This document shows, piece after piece, positions 52,284-60,732 of a stretch of DNA of 64,000 nt (its first letter is position 1; the number at the start of each line of letters is the position of its first letter). The translations under genes were made by a program, and so were the position numbers. The stretch lies in the NCBI GenBank assembly GCA_028707125.1, contig JAQTUX010000002.1, positions 446,046 through 510,045 of the forward strand, written 5' to 3'. Source of the DNA: Candidatus Omnitrophota bacterium (GTDB lineage: Bacteria; Omnitrophota; Gorgyraeia; Gygaellales; JAQTUX01). Below the pieces are notes generated by a model. That model was not told where the DNA came from, searched no databases, and was given only the letters and a program-made list of their open reading frames with translations.

Positions 52284-53480
52284 ATGTCCATCTCAATAGG
52301 CGCAGGGTCGAGCACTTCCGCCGATATTCTGAAAGCAGTTAATCAGGCCTGCAGTGAGGCAAAGGAAGGGCTCTATCCAAAAAGGCCGTCTTTCGCGCTT
52401 GTGTTCAGCACCGCGGAATACGCCTCCGCTTATGCCCTGAATAACATTGAAACGATCCTCGGCAACGTGCCGCTTATCGGCTCAAGCGGGCTTTACCTGA
52501 TATATAACTCCGCGATCATAAAACAAGGCATTATCGTCGTGCTTGCCTGCCTGGAAAAGGCCAATTACACATTGGCGCATACGCACAATATCGGCAGGGG
52601 CGCGGCGTTGAACGCCGGCAGGGAACTGGGGGACAAACTGTTGTTCGGCATAAAGGGCGGCCAGCGCAACTTCTGCCTGGTTTTCGGAGACGGGAACATT
52701 AACAACGGCCGCGAGGTGATAAGGGGCCTGCAGGAAAAATTGGGCTTTAGTTTTCCCATTATCGGCGCCAACTCCTCCCTGAAGGGCAATACAGATAAAA
52801 CATACCAGTACTTCAACAATGAGCTGCTCAGCGGCTCCTACGTTGCCCTGCTGCTGGGCGGCGGCGTCAGCTTTGGCTTCAGCGTGCACCACGGTTTTAA
52901 GCCGCTGGGCAGGCCGCGCGGCATCACTTCAAGTAAGGGCAATGTCATCTTTGAAATAGAAAACAAACTGGCTGTAAAGGTATATGAGGATTACTTTGCC
53001 AGGAAACTGCCGGAGCTCAAAAAAGACATACGCTACATATCAGTGCTCTATCCCATAGGCATTGATATGCCGCAGGAGGAGGAATACCTCTTAAGGAACG
53101 TCATATCCCTGGAAGAGAACGGCGCCATAATCTGCGGGGCGGACCTGCCGCAGCAAAGCTCAATGCGGCTTATGATAGCGACTGAAGAATCCTGCCTGAA
53201 ATCGGTAAAACAGTCGGCCATAGAAGCGAGAGGAAATATGGAAAGGTCCGGCATATCAAAGGAAAAACCGCCTAAGTGCGCGTTCTTCTTTAATAACTAT
53301 TCCAGATACCGGCTTTTGGGAAGGCACGCTGCCAGGGAAACAGAGGCCCTGCGGCAGACCCTGGAAGGCGGCTTTCCGCTTACGGGATTTTATGATTCGG
53401 GGGAATACGCGCCCCTTAAATACTATGGGACAACAAGACAGCACAACCAGGCAGGGCTTGTTCTAACACTGGGGGACTGA
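52284..53480 (+). CDS. FIST-domain sensory protein
   Basis: 398 aa. It has an N-terminal FIST_N domain (about 1-210: GAGSSTSADILKAV, LIGSSGLYLI, FGDGNINNGREVI, PIIGANSSL) and a FIST_C domain (about 225-395, ending GFPLTGFYDSGEYAPL). FIST domains are small-ligand sensors, thought to bind amino acids or similar, found with signalling proteins. No membrane helix is present, so it senses in the cytoplasm. The kinase gene starts 2 nt after its stop. Confidence 0.9.
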   Translation: MSISIGAGSSTSADILKAVNQACSEAKEGLYPKRPSFALVFSTAEYASAYALNNIETILGNVPLIGSSGLYLIYNSAIIKQGIIVVLACLEKANYTLAHTHNIGRGAALNAGRELGDKLLFGIKGGQRNFCLVFGDGNINNGREVIRGLQEKLGFSFPIIGANSSLKGNTDKTYQYFNNELLSGSYVALLLGGGVSFGFSVHHGFKPLGRPRGITSSKGNVIFEIENKLAVKVYEDYFARKLPELKKDIRYISVLYPIGIDMPQEEEYLLRNVISLEENGAIICGADLPQQSSMRLMIATEESCLKSVKQSAIEARGNMERSGISKEKPPKCAFFFNNYSRYRLLGRHAARETEALRQTLEGGFPLTGFYDSGEYAPLKYYGTTRQHNQAGLVLTLGD

Positions 53481-53482
53481 TA

Positions 53483-54967
53483 TTGGAAACCGTTAATATC
53501 CACGCGCTGTTAAACATGTCCTCTCTCATTACCATCATCGTGCTGTGCCTCATACTGGTAATGAAGATGGAGCGGATAAAGCAGCTGCAGCGGCTGGCTG
53601 AAAAGCTGAACCGCTCCCTTAAAGAGATGGACGAACAGGCAAAACTGATAATACGCACGGATATGGAACTGAATAAAACCCAGGAGGAACTGGACAAAAA
53701 GGTATCCGGGCTGTATACGCTGCAGAAGATCTCCCGGGCGTTAAGCGTTACCTTTGATGAAAACAAGATACTGAAACACCTGACCAGATCCGACGTAGAA
53801 GAGTTAGGGTTTGAGAAGTGCCTTATCTTTATGCTGCGCGCTTCGGAGCAGCTATTCTCCCCTGTCCTGCTTATAGGATATTCCGCGCAGGAACTGCAGG
53901 AAACGTTCAAAACTATCGGCCCCGGATTATTGGCCCTGATCATCAACGAGGCAAAAAACATATCATCCATATCCGGGGACGCGCCCATACAGAAAGAGAG
54001 GATACGCAAACTTTTTAACGCGGAACACTTTGTCATATCGCCCATACTGCCCCCGGAAGGCGATAAGGGCTTCATATTTATGGGAAGCTCAAGCCCGGAA
54101 ATAGTGATAACCGAAGGGGACGAGGAAATAATCAACGTGCTGGCAAACCACATCGGCCAGGCGCTGGAAAACGCCCGGCTTTTTGACAAGACCTACCAGG
54201 CCCAGCAGACCCTTGAGAAAAAGGTTGAGGAGCGCACCAGGGAGTTAAAGAAGGCCCTGGAAGAGATCAAAGGGGTGAACAAAAGAAAATCCGATTTCGT
54301 ATCCGCGGTCTCGCATGAACTGCGCACACCCCTTACCTCAATAAAAGGATACGCCTCAATATTGCTGGCGGAACGGCTGGGCAAGATCCCCAAAGAGGTC
54401 AAAGAACGCCTGGAAAAGATCAACAAGCATTCGGATGAATTAACACGCATGGTCAATGACCTGTTGGATGTATCGCGCATAGAATCGGGAAGGGTGGAGC
54501 TGAAGATGCAGCCGCAGGGCCTGAAGGAAATTACCGATTCGGTCATAGACCTGCTGCAGCCGCAATTAAAGGATAAACGGATATTGATATCCCTGGATAT
54601 ACCGCGGGGGCTGCCCAATGCCATGGCAGACAGAAGCCAGGTTGAAAGGGTATTCATAAATCTGCTGGGCAACGCGATAAAATTCACGCCTGAATCGGGC
54701 AGGATCGCCGTACGGGCAAACGTGAAAAATGAATTCATACAGATCGACATAAGCGACAATGGGATCGGGATACCCGAAACGTCGCTGCCGTTCATATTTG
54801 ACGAATTTTACAGGGTGGATAATGAAATAAACCAGTCGCTGAAGGGTACCGGGCTGGGGCTTTCTCTGGTAAAATATATAGTAAACGCGCACAAAGGAGA
54901 TATCTGGGTAAAGAGCAGATTGAACGAAGGCACGACCTTCAGTTTTACCCTGCCGATCACGAGGTGA
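53483..54967 (+). CDS. Sensor histidine kinase with GAF-like domain
   Basis: 494 aa, starting with TTG behind GGGGGA. One N-terminal membrane helix (about 12-30) is followed by a coiled coil, a GAF-like domain (about 90-235), a second coiled coil, HisKA with phosphoacceptor His278 (SAVSHELRTPL) and HATPase with NLLGNAIKFTP (N box), SDNGIGIP and GTGLGLSLVK. It likely receives input from the FIST protein and phosphorylates the adjacent response regulator. Confidence 0.92.
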   Translation: METVNIHALLNMSSLITIIVLCLILVMKMERIKQLQRLAEKLNRSLKEMDEQAKLIIRTDMELNKTQEELDKKVSGLYTLQKISRALSVTFDENKILKHLTRSDVEELGFEKCLIFMLRASEQLFSPVLLIGYSAQELQETFKTIGPGLLALIINEAKNISSISGDAPIQKERIRKLFNAEHFVISPILPPEGDKGFIFMGSSSPEIVITEGDEEIINVLANHIGQALENARLFDKTYQAQQTLEKKVEERTRELKKALEEIKGVNKRKSDFVSAVSHELRTPLTSIKGYASILLAERLGKIPKEVKERLEKINKHSDELTRMVNDLLDVSRIESGRVELKMQPQGLKEITDSVIDLLQPQLKDKRILISLDIPRGLPNAMADRSQVERVFINLLGNAIKFTPESGRIAVRANVKNEFIQIDISDNGIGIPETSLPFIFDEFYRVDNEINQSLKGTGLGLSLVKYIVNAHKGDIWVKSRLNEGTTFSFTLPITR

Positions 54968-54968
54968 T

Positions 54969-55901
54969 ATGCGTAAGGAAACTATCTTAGTAGTAGACGA
55001 CGAGCCGGATATAAGGGACATCCTGAACCTGACGCTTAGCGAGCAGGACTACAATGTGATTGAGGCGGAGAACGGCGAAGAGGCACTGAAGATCATCAGA
55101 TCAAAACCGCTTGACCTGGTGCTGCTGGACTACAAGATACCGAAGATGGACGGCAGGCAGGTCTGCCAGATAATCAAAGACGATATATTAATGAGGCATC
55201 TGCCTGTAATAATGCTTACGGGCAAGGGCGATATTGAGCATAGGGTCGGAGGCATTAACGCGGGGGCGGATGATTATATAGTAAAGCCGTTTGAGCCGAA
55301 AGAACTGCTGGCAAGGATACATATGGTGTTAAGGCGCACCCAGAGAGACCTTGAGGCAAACCCCTTGACCCGCCTTCCGGGAAATGTATCTATCCTCAGC
55401 GAATTGTCGGGCCGGATGCAATCGGGAGAGCCGTTTGCCGCCTGTTATATAGACCTGGATAAATTCAAATCCTACGACGATAAATACGGTTTTGAACGCG
55501 GAGACACGGTCATAAAGAAGACCGCGGAGATACTGCTTAAGGCGATAAAGGAAAAGGGCAACCCTGCCGACTTTGTGGGCCATATAGGCGGGGACGACTT
55601 TGTCATTGTCACGACTCCGGACAAGGTGGATGCCGCGTGCAAGAAGATCATAAAGGACTTTGAAGCGGCGGTCCCTTCCTTCTATGAAAAGGAAGACAGG
55701 GAAAAGGGTTTTATTATGGCTAAAGACAGGAAAGGAACTGTGCAGAAAATACCGCTTCTCTCAATCTCCATCGGGGTCGTGACAAATAAGGCGCGCAAGA
55801 TATCGCATGTAGGCCAGATAAGCGAAATAGGGGCGGAACTGAAATCCTACGCCAAATCGCTGGAAAGAAGTAATTATATAGTAGATAAAAGGGTTGACTA
55901 A
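54969..55901 (+). CDS. Response regulator with GGDEF-type domain (GGDDF)
   Basis: 310 aa. The receiver domain (1-120) has the acidic pair D10-D11, phosphoacceptor Asp54 (VLLDYKIPKMDG) and a VKPFEP Lys. The second domain (about 130-305) is GGDEF-like: the signature at residue 207 reads GGDDF, with Glu replaced by Asp, and the RxxD inhibitory site is NPAD. DLDKFKSYDDKYG is preserved. It may make c-di-GMP weakly or act as a degenerate GTP-binding regulator. It is one base downstream of the kinase and is a candidate source for the riboswitch ligand. Its end overlaps the convergent nuclease gene by 4 nt. Confidence 0.88.
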   Translation: MRKETILVVDDEPDIRDILNLTLSEQDYNVIEAENGEEALKIIRSKPLDLVLLDYKIPKMDGRQVCQIIKDDILMRHLPVIMLTGKGDIEHRVGGINAGADDYIVKPFEPKELLARIHMVLRRTQRDLEANPLTRLPGNVSILSELSGRMQSGEPFAACYIDLDKFKSYDDKYGFERGDTVIKKTAEILLKAIKEKGNPADFVGHIGGDDFVIVTTPDKVDAACKKIIKDFEAAVPSFYEKEDREKGFIMAKDRKGTVQKIPLLSISIGVVTNKARKISHVGQISEIGAELKSYAKSLERSNYIVDKRVD

Positions 55902-56401
55902 GGCCCTTCCTTCCACAAACCGCGGCCGCGTTGGCGCGCCTGCCTCTCAAGCCGCAGTAACTCATCGGTATATTTTACGTTAGGGGGAAATGTATAGACC
56001 TGAGCGAAGCCCTCTTCTATAATCCGCGCGTTTGCCATTGTGCCGTCCTCTAAAAACACATAGGCAAGCAGGCGGCCGTACCTGTCGCGCCTCTCTACGT
56101 CAAACTCCAATCTTACCCGTTTGCCTTCAAGGAGGCCTTTTGTAAACAGATAGGACTCTTTCCCTGATCTCTTGATGGCCTCAACGTCGCGCCTGGTGCG
56201 CCGGGCGTCGCGGTAGAGCTTGTTGGACTCGTGCATCTCAGGCGTATCAATGCCTATCAGGCGCACCCGCTCTCCGTCGGAGAGCACAACCGTGTCTCCG
56301 TCAACAACACGCTTAACCAGGACGCCCTCGGAACAAAACGCCGAAGCCGGACAGGATAAAACTAAAGCGATTATACATAAAAACATAAACTTTCTATGCA
56401 T
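55898..56401 (-). CDS. Secreted thermonuclease-like nuclease (SNase family)
   Basis: 167 aa. A signal peptide (1-23) precedes a staphylococcal-nuclease fold: VDGDTVVLSDGERVRLIGIDTPE with metal Asp and catalytic Arg, LEFDVERRDRYGRLLAYVFL, ARIIEEGFAQVYTFPP and a final RQARQRGRGLW helix. It cleaves DNA or RNA in the periplasm or outside the cell. It lies 4 nt after the methyltransferase gene, so probably the same transcript. Confidence 0.9.
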   Translation of the reverse strand: MHRKFMFLCIIALVLSCPASAFCSEGVLVKRVVDGDTVVLSDGERVRLIGIDTPEMHESNKLYRDARRTRRDVEAIKRSGKESYLFTKGLLEGKRVRLEFDVERRDRYGRLLAYVFLEDGTMANARIIEEGFAQVYTFPPNVKYTDELLRLERQARQRGRGLWKEGP

Positions 56402-56405
56402 AAAT

Positions 56406-57119
56406 CTAAACCTTTACCGCCTTGATAATAAGATGCTCTCCGAAAAGAAGCTCCTTGGAAAGCATTATTCTGTGTATGCGCGCGAAATCTATGTCGCCTT
56501 TTTTCTGGGAACGTTTTGCTTTGGTATACGACTGAAAGGCTATCAACGGAACGAGAAAGCACAGGCCCAGCCCCTCATATCTGCTTGTATATATTCCCTC
56601 AATTTTAAATCTTCCAACGTGAAGCAGATATTCCAATTCATGGTATCTCCAGGGAGTTATATGCAGATTCCAGATGGTTTCTCTGGGATTTTGGGAATGT
56701 TCCAGCGGAACCTCCCGGAAATATTCCCAGCAACCTTCCGCAAGAAATCTTGCCCTTGATTTAAGATTAAGTATATTGGGGGTTGACAGGATAATCTTAC
56801 CCCCGGCTCTTAAAACCCTGTGCAACTCTTTAATTACTCCGTATGGGTTTTCTAAATGTTCAATGACCTCGGCCAAGACGACGAAATCAAAGTCATTATC
56901 GGAGAAAGGGAGGTTTTCGGTAACGTTATATTTTTCAAATTTAACTTCATTCTTATGCCGGAAACGTCCGCCATCCATATCCGCAGCCAATACATCAAAA
57001 CCGACATTCTGCAAGTGATACGCGTAGTCTCCGCTGCCGCAGCCGATATCCAGCACTCTGCCTCTGGCTTCATTTTTAAAGATCTCAATAAATTTCTCCA
57101 ATAGAAAGTTTCTTTTCAT
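56406..57119 (-). CDS. Class I SAM-dependent methyltransferase
   Basis: 237 aa. VLDIGCGSGDYAYHL (motif I), FDVLAADMD, LPFSDNDFDFVVLAEVIEHLENP and HRVLRAGGKIILSTPN are typical of UbiE/Coq5-like methyltransferases. The C-terminal region (residues 130-235) recalls those acting on lipid or polysaccharide substrates; the exact substrate is unknown. The start codon is only 4 nt from the tRNA-Leu CCA end and has no ribosome-binding site. Confidence 0.85.
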   Translation of the reverse strand: MKRNFLLEKFIEIFKNEARGRVLDIGCGSGDYAYHLQNVGFDVLAADMDGGRFRHKNEVKFEKYNVTENLPFSDNDFDFVVLAEVIEHLENPYGVIKELHRVLRAGGKIILSTPNILNLKSRARFLAEGCWEYFREVPLEHSQNPRETIWNLHITPWRYHELEYLLHVGRFKIEGIYTSRYEGLGLCFLVPLIAFQSYTKAKRSQKKGDIDFARIHRIMLSKELLFGEHLIIKAVKV

Positions 57120-57123
57120 AATA

Positions 57124-57207
57124 TGGTGCGCGGGGAGGGATTTGAACCCTCACAGGTTGCCCCACTACCCCCTCAAAGTAGCGTGTCTGCCATTCCACCA
57201 CCCGCGC
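57124..57207 (-). tRNA. tRNA-Leu(GAG)
   Basis: Acceptor GCGCGGG/CCCGCGC, D arm with GGAATGGCAGAC, anticodon stem CTACT/GGTAG with loop TTGAGGG (anticodon GAG), a class II long variable arm and T arm GAGGG-TTCAAAT-CCCTC. CCA is encoded (57124-57126), unlike tRNA-Glu. Confidence 0.92.
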
Positions 57208-57223
57208 GAAATCATTCTTTATC

Positions 57224-57619
57224 TCACTCTACCATTATTTCCCTGGAACTCTGCCATAATCCATGTATGTTGCAATACGAAGAGGCAAAAAGTACGCCGG
57301 CCTTCTCGGTTTTTAAAGTCAGAACCGCCTCCGGGTGCGTAAATACGCTGCTGGTGTTGGGGCCCTGCGTAGATTCTCCGTGGGCGTTGAATTCACATTT
57401 CCCGATCTCATAAGGGAATTTCTCGCCTTGCGGCAGAAAATACACGCTGATCCAACGGATGTGGTGCTCAGTGGTATTAGGATGGGCTATCTCCTTGCCC
57501 ACGCTGACCGCGATCTTCGCGAATTCGCCTTTCTTTATCTTATCGGGCGCCTCGATCACGGGGACATGCTTCTCTTTCTTCCAATCGGCAGATTGAAACA
57601 TTTCCTTTAATTCAGCCAT
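57224..57619 (-). CDS. Superoxide reductase (neelaredoxin type)
   Basis: 131 aa. It reduces superoxide to hydrogen peroxide at a non-haem iron centre in the cytoplasm. The EKH motif (E16, H18), H46 and H52 (AHPNTTEHH) and C116-x2-H119 (CNIHG) are exactly the centre-II ligands. The desulforedoxin-like N-terminal domain of class I enzymes is missing, so it is class II. It indicates an anaerobic lifestyle. A GAGGAGGG element precedes the start; tRNA-Leu follows 16 nt downstream. Confidence 0.93.
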   Translation of the reverse strand: MAELKEMFQSADWKKEKHVPVIEAPDKIKKGEFAKIAVSVGKEIAHPNTTEHHIRWISVYFLPQGEKFPYEIGKCEFNAHGESTQGPNTSSVFTHPEAVLTLKTEKAGVLFASSYCNIHGLWQSSREIMVE

Positions 57620-57650
57620 ATTCCCTCCTCTTTCTCAAGCGGTGAGCAAG

Positions 57651-57678
57651 CCCCGACGGCTTATTACCGTCGGGGCGC
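57651..57678. terminator. Strong hairpin between superoxide reductase and the island
   Basis: GCCCCGACGG and CCGTCGGGGC form a 10-bp GC-rich stem around CTTATTA. No long U-run follows on either strand, so termination is uncertain; it marks the boundary to the AT-rich island. Confidence 0.5.
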
Positions 57679-57747
57679 GTCGAACCGCTGCCCAGAGTTG
57701 TCGCCAGCCGCACCGCACAACCTCAAGTGGTTCAATTAGTTGTGAAA

Positions 57748-58119
57748 ATGGAGATTAGGCGAAGCAAGCGGATTTTGCTTAGTTTAGTCGATCCCCTGCC
57801 CCCAAAACCCATCCGGTTGCCGCCGGTTTACCCCAATACCATAGTAGAAGCCTTAAAGATCAAGGCATTCATGAGCCAGGGGCCTACGATGCTGACCTGG
57901 GCACAAACCCGTAAAGCGTTAAATATCTCAGAAGCCAAGTTAGCACACCTGCTGAAAATAGTCAAGACGCTACCTCCGGACTTCGTAGAAAACATGAAAT
58001 CTTGCACTGATGAAAGCATGCTAAAAATCTTCCACGGCCGAAGACTTCTGAAGATCTCCCGCCTAAAAACCGAGAAAGAACGCCGAAGCGAAATTGAACG
58101 CCTATTGCTAAAGATTTAG
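57748..58119 (+). CDS. Small HTH-like protein, unknown function
   Basis: 123 aa from ATG 57748; a GTG at 57727 is the alternative, and neither has a good ribosome-binding site. The middle (ALKIKAFMSQGPTMLTWAQTRKALNISEAKLAHLLKIVKTLPPDFVENM, read here in pieces) has the layout of ParB/KorB-type HTH segments in small proteins that accompany serine recombinases on mobile elements. The N-terminus is Pro- and basic-rich, the C-terminus Arg/Glu-rich. No recombinase is present, so it may be an element remnant. It is convergent with the next gene. Confidence 0.5.
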   Translation: MEIRRSKRILLSLVDPLPPKPIRLPPVYPNTIVEALKIKAFMSQGPTMLTWAQTRKALNISEAKLAHLLKIVKTLPPDFVENMKSCTDESMLKIFHGRRLLKISRLKTEKERRSEIERLLLKI

Positions 58120-58135
58120 ACCTCAATTTCCCTTC

Positions 58136-58621
58136 TTATTTATTAGCCTCTACTCGCTTCTTAACATAGGCTGTTTGCTTCTTGTAGGAAAACAAAAAGA
58201 TAACCAGTAAGGTAACCACGAGAATAAAAAGCTCCCACCCTCGGAGGATCGAAAACTTCCTTCCTAAAATTTCAACTAATTTAAGCAAAACGAGCAGCCC
58301 AAAGCATGCACATAATGTGCGGTAAGTATTGTTGACTTCTGATAAAAGCTCAACTCCTTCATCTTTTTTTGTGGCGGCTACATAATCTTTATAATCTGCG
58401 AATTTAAGGAATGACGTACATTTCAACAGTGGCTCAACAACAAGAGAGCCAACCCTACTAATTACCAACCCTACAAAATAGTACAAAAAGAGTCCCAAAA
58501 TTACATCCTGTTGTATAAAAGAATAGTCAGTTATTGCGTCAGCCAGAACAACAAAGACAACTCCGGGAAAAAGATAATTAAATAGATTATATGAGGAAAG
58601 TTTATCAATTATGTCTTTCAT
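58136..58621 (-). CDS. Small multi-pass membrane protein, unknown
   Basis: 161 aa. Four hydrophobic helices, two near the N-terminus (LFPGVVFVVLADAI, ILGLFLYYFVGLVI) and two near the C-terminus, flank a short charged loop (KDYVAATKKDEG). I do not recognise the family. It starts behind GGGAGGA, 14 nt after the MBL hydrolase gene, and should be co-expressed with it; together with the lipase they form a compact set. Confidence 0.7.
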   Translation of the reverse strand: MKDIIDKLSSYNLFNYLFPGVVFVVLADAITDYSFIQQDVILGLFLYYFVGLVISRVGSLVVEPLLKCTSFLKFADYKDYVAATKKDEGVELLSEVNNTYRTLCACFGLLVLLKLVEILGRKFSILRGWELFILVVTLLVIFLFSYKKQTAYVKKRVEANK

Positions 58622-58635
58622 TTATTATTCCTCCC

Positions 58636-59724
58636 CTATTCTGCAACTTCATCATAAAATGGCAATGGTTCTGCCTTGACCCAACCGCGATCCGGAGCAT
58701 TGTCAAAATGACATTTTGTGCTTTCCTTAGTAGCAAGAACTTTAGCGCCACGTCTCATAAAAGCATTTACTACCTTTCGCGATGGGTGCTTAGGGTCTCC
58801 ATCTTTTGGAGAGCTCACAAAGGCTGTTTTTAGGTGTGCTGGTTCCTGTAACTTTTCACCTACTATAGAGTCGAGCAAAGAAGGACCTATGTTATGCTTA
58901 CTTCCATGATGAGGAACTTGAATAAAGTTTAGTGTTTTCAAATCGATCCCTAGGCTTACCGCCTTCTTGATTGCCCCACTTAACGCCTCAATACCAGCAT
59001 CTCCAGTAAATAGAAATTTCTTCCCTTCAACTTGAAGCAATAAAATTACACTTGAGTTGTTTTCTGCGCTCGTTTCGTTTTCCTGCGGGTCAGCCAATGT
59101 TTCTAGTCCCCAGTTCTCAGCAACCCATTTGATCGCCTCTTTAACAGCAGTAACAATCCTCTCAGTTAAAGTCAAACTTTCTTTTGGTTCAGGTGTTTCC
59201 CGGAAATTAGCAAGCATAACACTATAGAAATCTTTGGTAGGGCTTAATACAACTATTTCGGCATTCCCGTCTGTAAAATCATCCGCAAAAGGCTCATAAA
59301 CGCGAATATTCTTCTGCTTTGCCAATGATTCTAACTCATAGGCATCCTCTAATGCTTTTTTTAAATTAGCTTTTAAACTGGTCCCCGTAATTTTGCCGTT
59401 TTGAAACATGTTCTTTAAATCTTGGGCATGTTCCCATGGCCTATGAAGACATAGAACTCCAACTGTAAGATTGTTAATTACCTCGGTTAATCCAGAAGCA
59501 TGATCTGCGTCAGGATGAGAACAGAAAACATAATCAACTTTTGCGGCTTTATAATATTTCTTGATATGTTCAATAAGGGATTTACCGGATTCCTTTGTCC
59601 CTCCGTCAATAACCATTATTTTTTGCTCCGAACGATCCCCATGAAGGTTGCCCCATCGAATTGCAATAGCATCGCCTCCACGTTCACCCTCACCAACTGG
59701 TAAAAAATCTATCTCAAATCCCAT
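58636..59724 (-). CDS. ComEC-like MBL-fold metallohydrolase
   Basis: 362 aa. The metallo-beta-lactamase fold is clear: VIDGG near residue 40, FCSHPDADHASGL (HxDxDH, about 65-77), FTGDAGIEAL and VPHHGSKHN, as in the hydrolase domain of ComEC and its stand-alone relatives. These are presumed nucleases or phosphoesterases. No membrane domain is present; the adjacent membrane protein may supply it. GAGGTG precedes the start and the lipase gene ends 8 nt upstream. Confidence 0.85.
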   Translation of the reverse strand: MGFEIDFLPVGEGERGGDAIAIRWGNLHGDRSEQKIMVIDGGTKESGKSLIEHIKKYYKAAKVDYVFCSHPDADHASGLTEVINNLTVGVLCLHRPWEHAQDLKNMFQNGKITGTSLKANLKKALEDAYELESLAKQKNIRVYEPFADDFTDGNAEIVVLSPTKDFYSVMLANFRETPEPKESLTLTERIVTAVKEAIKWVAENWGLETLADPQENETSAENNSSVILLLQVEGKKFLFTGDAGIEALSGAIKKAVSLGIDLKTLNFIQVPHHGSKHNIGPSLLDSIVGEKLQEPAHLKTAFVSSPKDGDPKHPSRKVVNAFMRRGAKVLATKESTKCHFDNAPDRGWVKAEPLPFYDEVAE

Positions 59725-59732
59725 AATTCACC

Positions 59733-60650
59733 TCACAGATTGATTCGCTTTAGTGCCCAACCAGCTAATTTCTCACAATAAACATCAAGCGAATGATGTT
59801 GTACGCCTATATCCTTCGCGATCGTCCACGATAACCAGATTAAATTTAGCGATCGCGTTAACTCGGCATATTCTGTTAACACTTTTGCATCTGCGTTTAT
59901 TGACACTTTAGTCAAAAAGCGCATATCCCCATGATGCTGGTATTCAGAAAAGTTCTCAGCAAGTATTTTAACCTTATTGTTCTTTACCTTCTTCTTAATC
60001 AGCCAAAATAGGGGCAACATAATCGGCGTAAATGGTAAGAAAGGCACCACATCAAAAGAATTGATGACCCTGTAGATTGGCGCCTTGATCTTATCGTCAA
60101 ATTCTTCATTGCCGACTTTAGGGCTTCCAAATGTGTAGCATGCCGCCAGGTTATCTGAATTGATCTCGGACGTCGCAATTAAAGCCAATGCCCCGCCGAG
60201 AGAATGGCCGGTTACATACAATCCATAATCAGTCAAAGACTGCAGTTGCTGAGTAACATCTACTTGTATTTTTTTAAAAGCCGAAAGAAAACCTTTGTGA
60301 GTTTTGATATTATTCTGATCCACCCGCATAGCGGCATATAAATCAGTAAATACATCAAAGAACGTTTCAAACGTCAAACCTTCAGTCTGTGTACCTCTAA
60401 ATGATAGGACCGCCATCTTGTCAGGATCCCTTTTTGCCAAAAAGGCCTGCGTTCCATCTTGATTAAATGCTCTAACCAGTAAGAATCCTGCTTCTGTTAA
60501 CGCGGATTTCAACTCAGTGTCGTCTTTTTCAAAAGGCAAGTATGCCAGTTTCGACATTTTGGCCATAAGCCAAGATGTCCTATCACTATAAGCTGCTCGT
60601 TTTACCGGCGGGGATAATAATTCAGGATATTCAAAATATTTGCCGCTCAT
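59733..60650 (-). CDS. Class 3 lipase
   Basis: 305 aa. An alpha/beta hydrolase of the lipase_3 family: SFRGTQTE (oxyanion region), VTGHSLGGALALI with nucleophile Ser, FGSPKVGN, catalytic Asp in NSFDVVPFLP and His in QHHSLDVY. A basic hydrophobic segment (PLFWLIKKKVKNNK) may touch membranes. No signal peptide, so it acts inside the cell; a cytoplasmic lipase beside a restriction system is a possible membrane-attacking effector, which is inference. The start follows AAGGA. Confidence 0.88.
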   Translation of the reverse strand: MSGKYFEYPELLSPPVKRAAYSDRTSWLMAKMSKLAYLPFEKDDTELKSALTEAGFLLVRAFNQDGTQAFLAKRDPDKMAVLSFRGTQTEGLTFETFFDVFTDLYAAMRVDQNNIKTHKGFLSAFKKIQVDVTQQLQSLTDYGLYVTGHSLGGALALIATSEINSDNLAACYTFGSPKVGNEEFDDKIKAPIYRVINSFDVVPFLPFTPIMLPLFWLIKKKVKNNKVKILAENFSEYQHHGDMRFLTKVSINADAKVLTEYAELTRSLNLIWLSWTIAKDIGVQHHSLDVYCEKLAGWALKRINL

Positions 60651-60732
60651 ATAAATCCTTCATAAAAAATGCCATAAATCCTGAATTCGATCGGGTTATG
60701 GTATATGACATGTTACTAAGCCCTAAAGGCTT

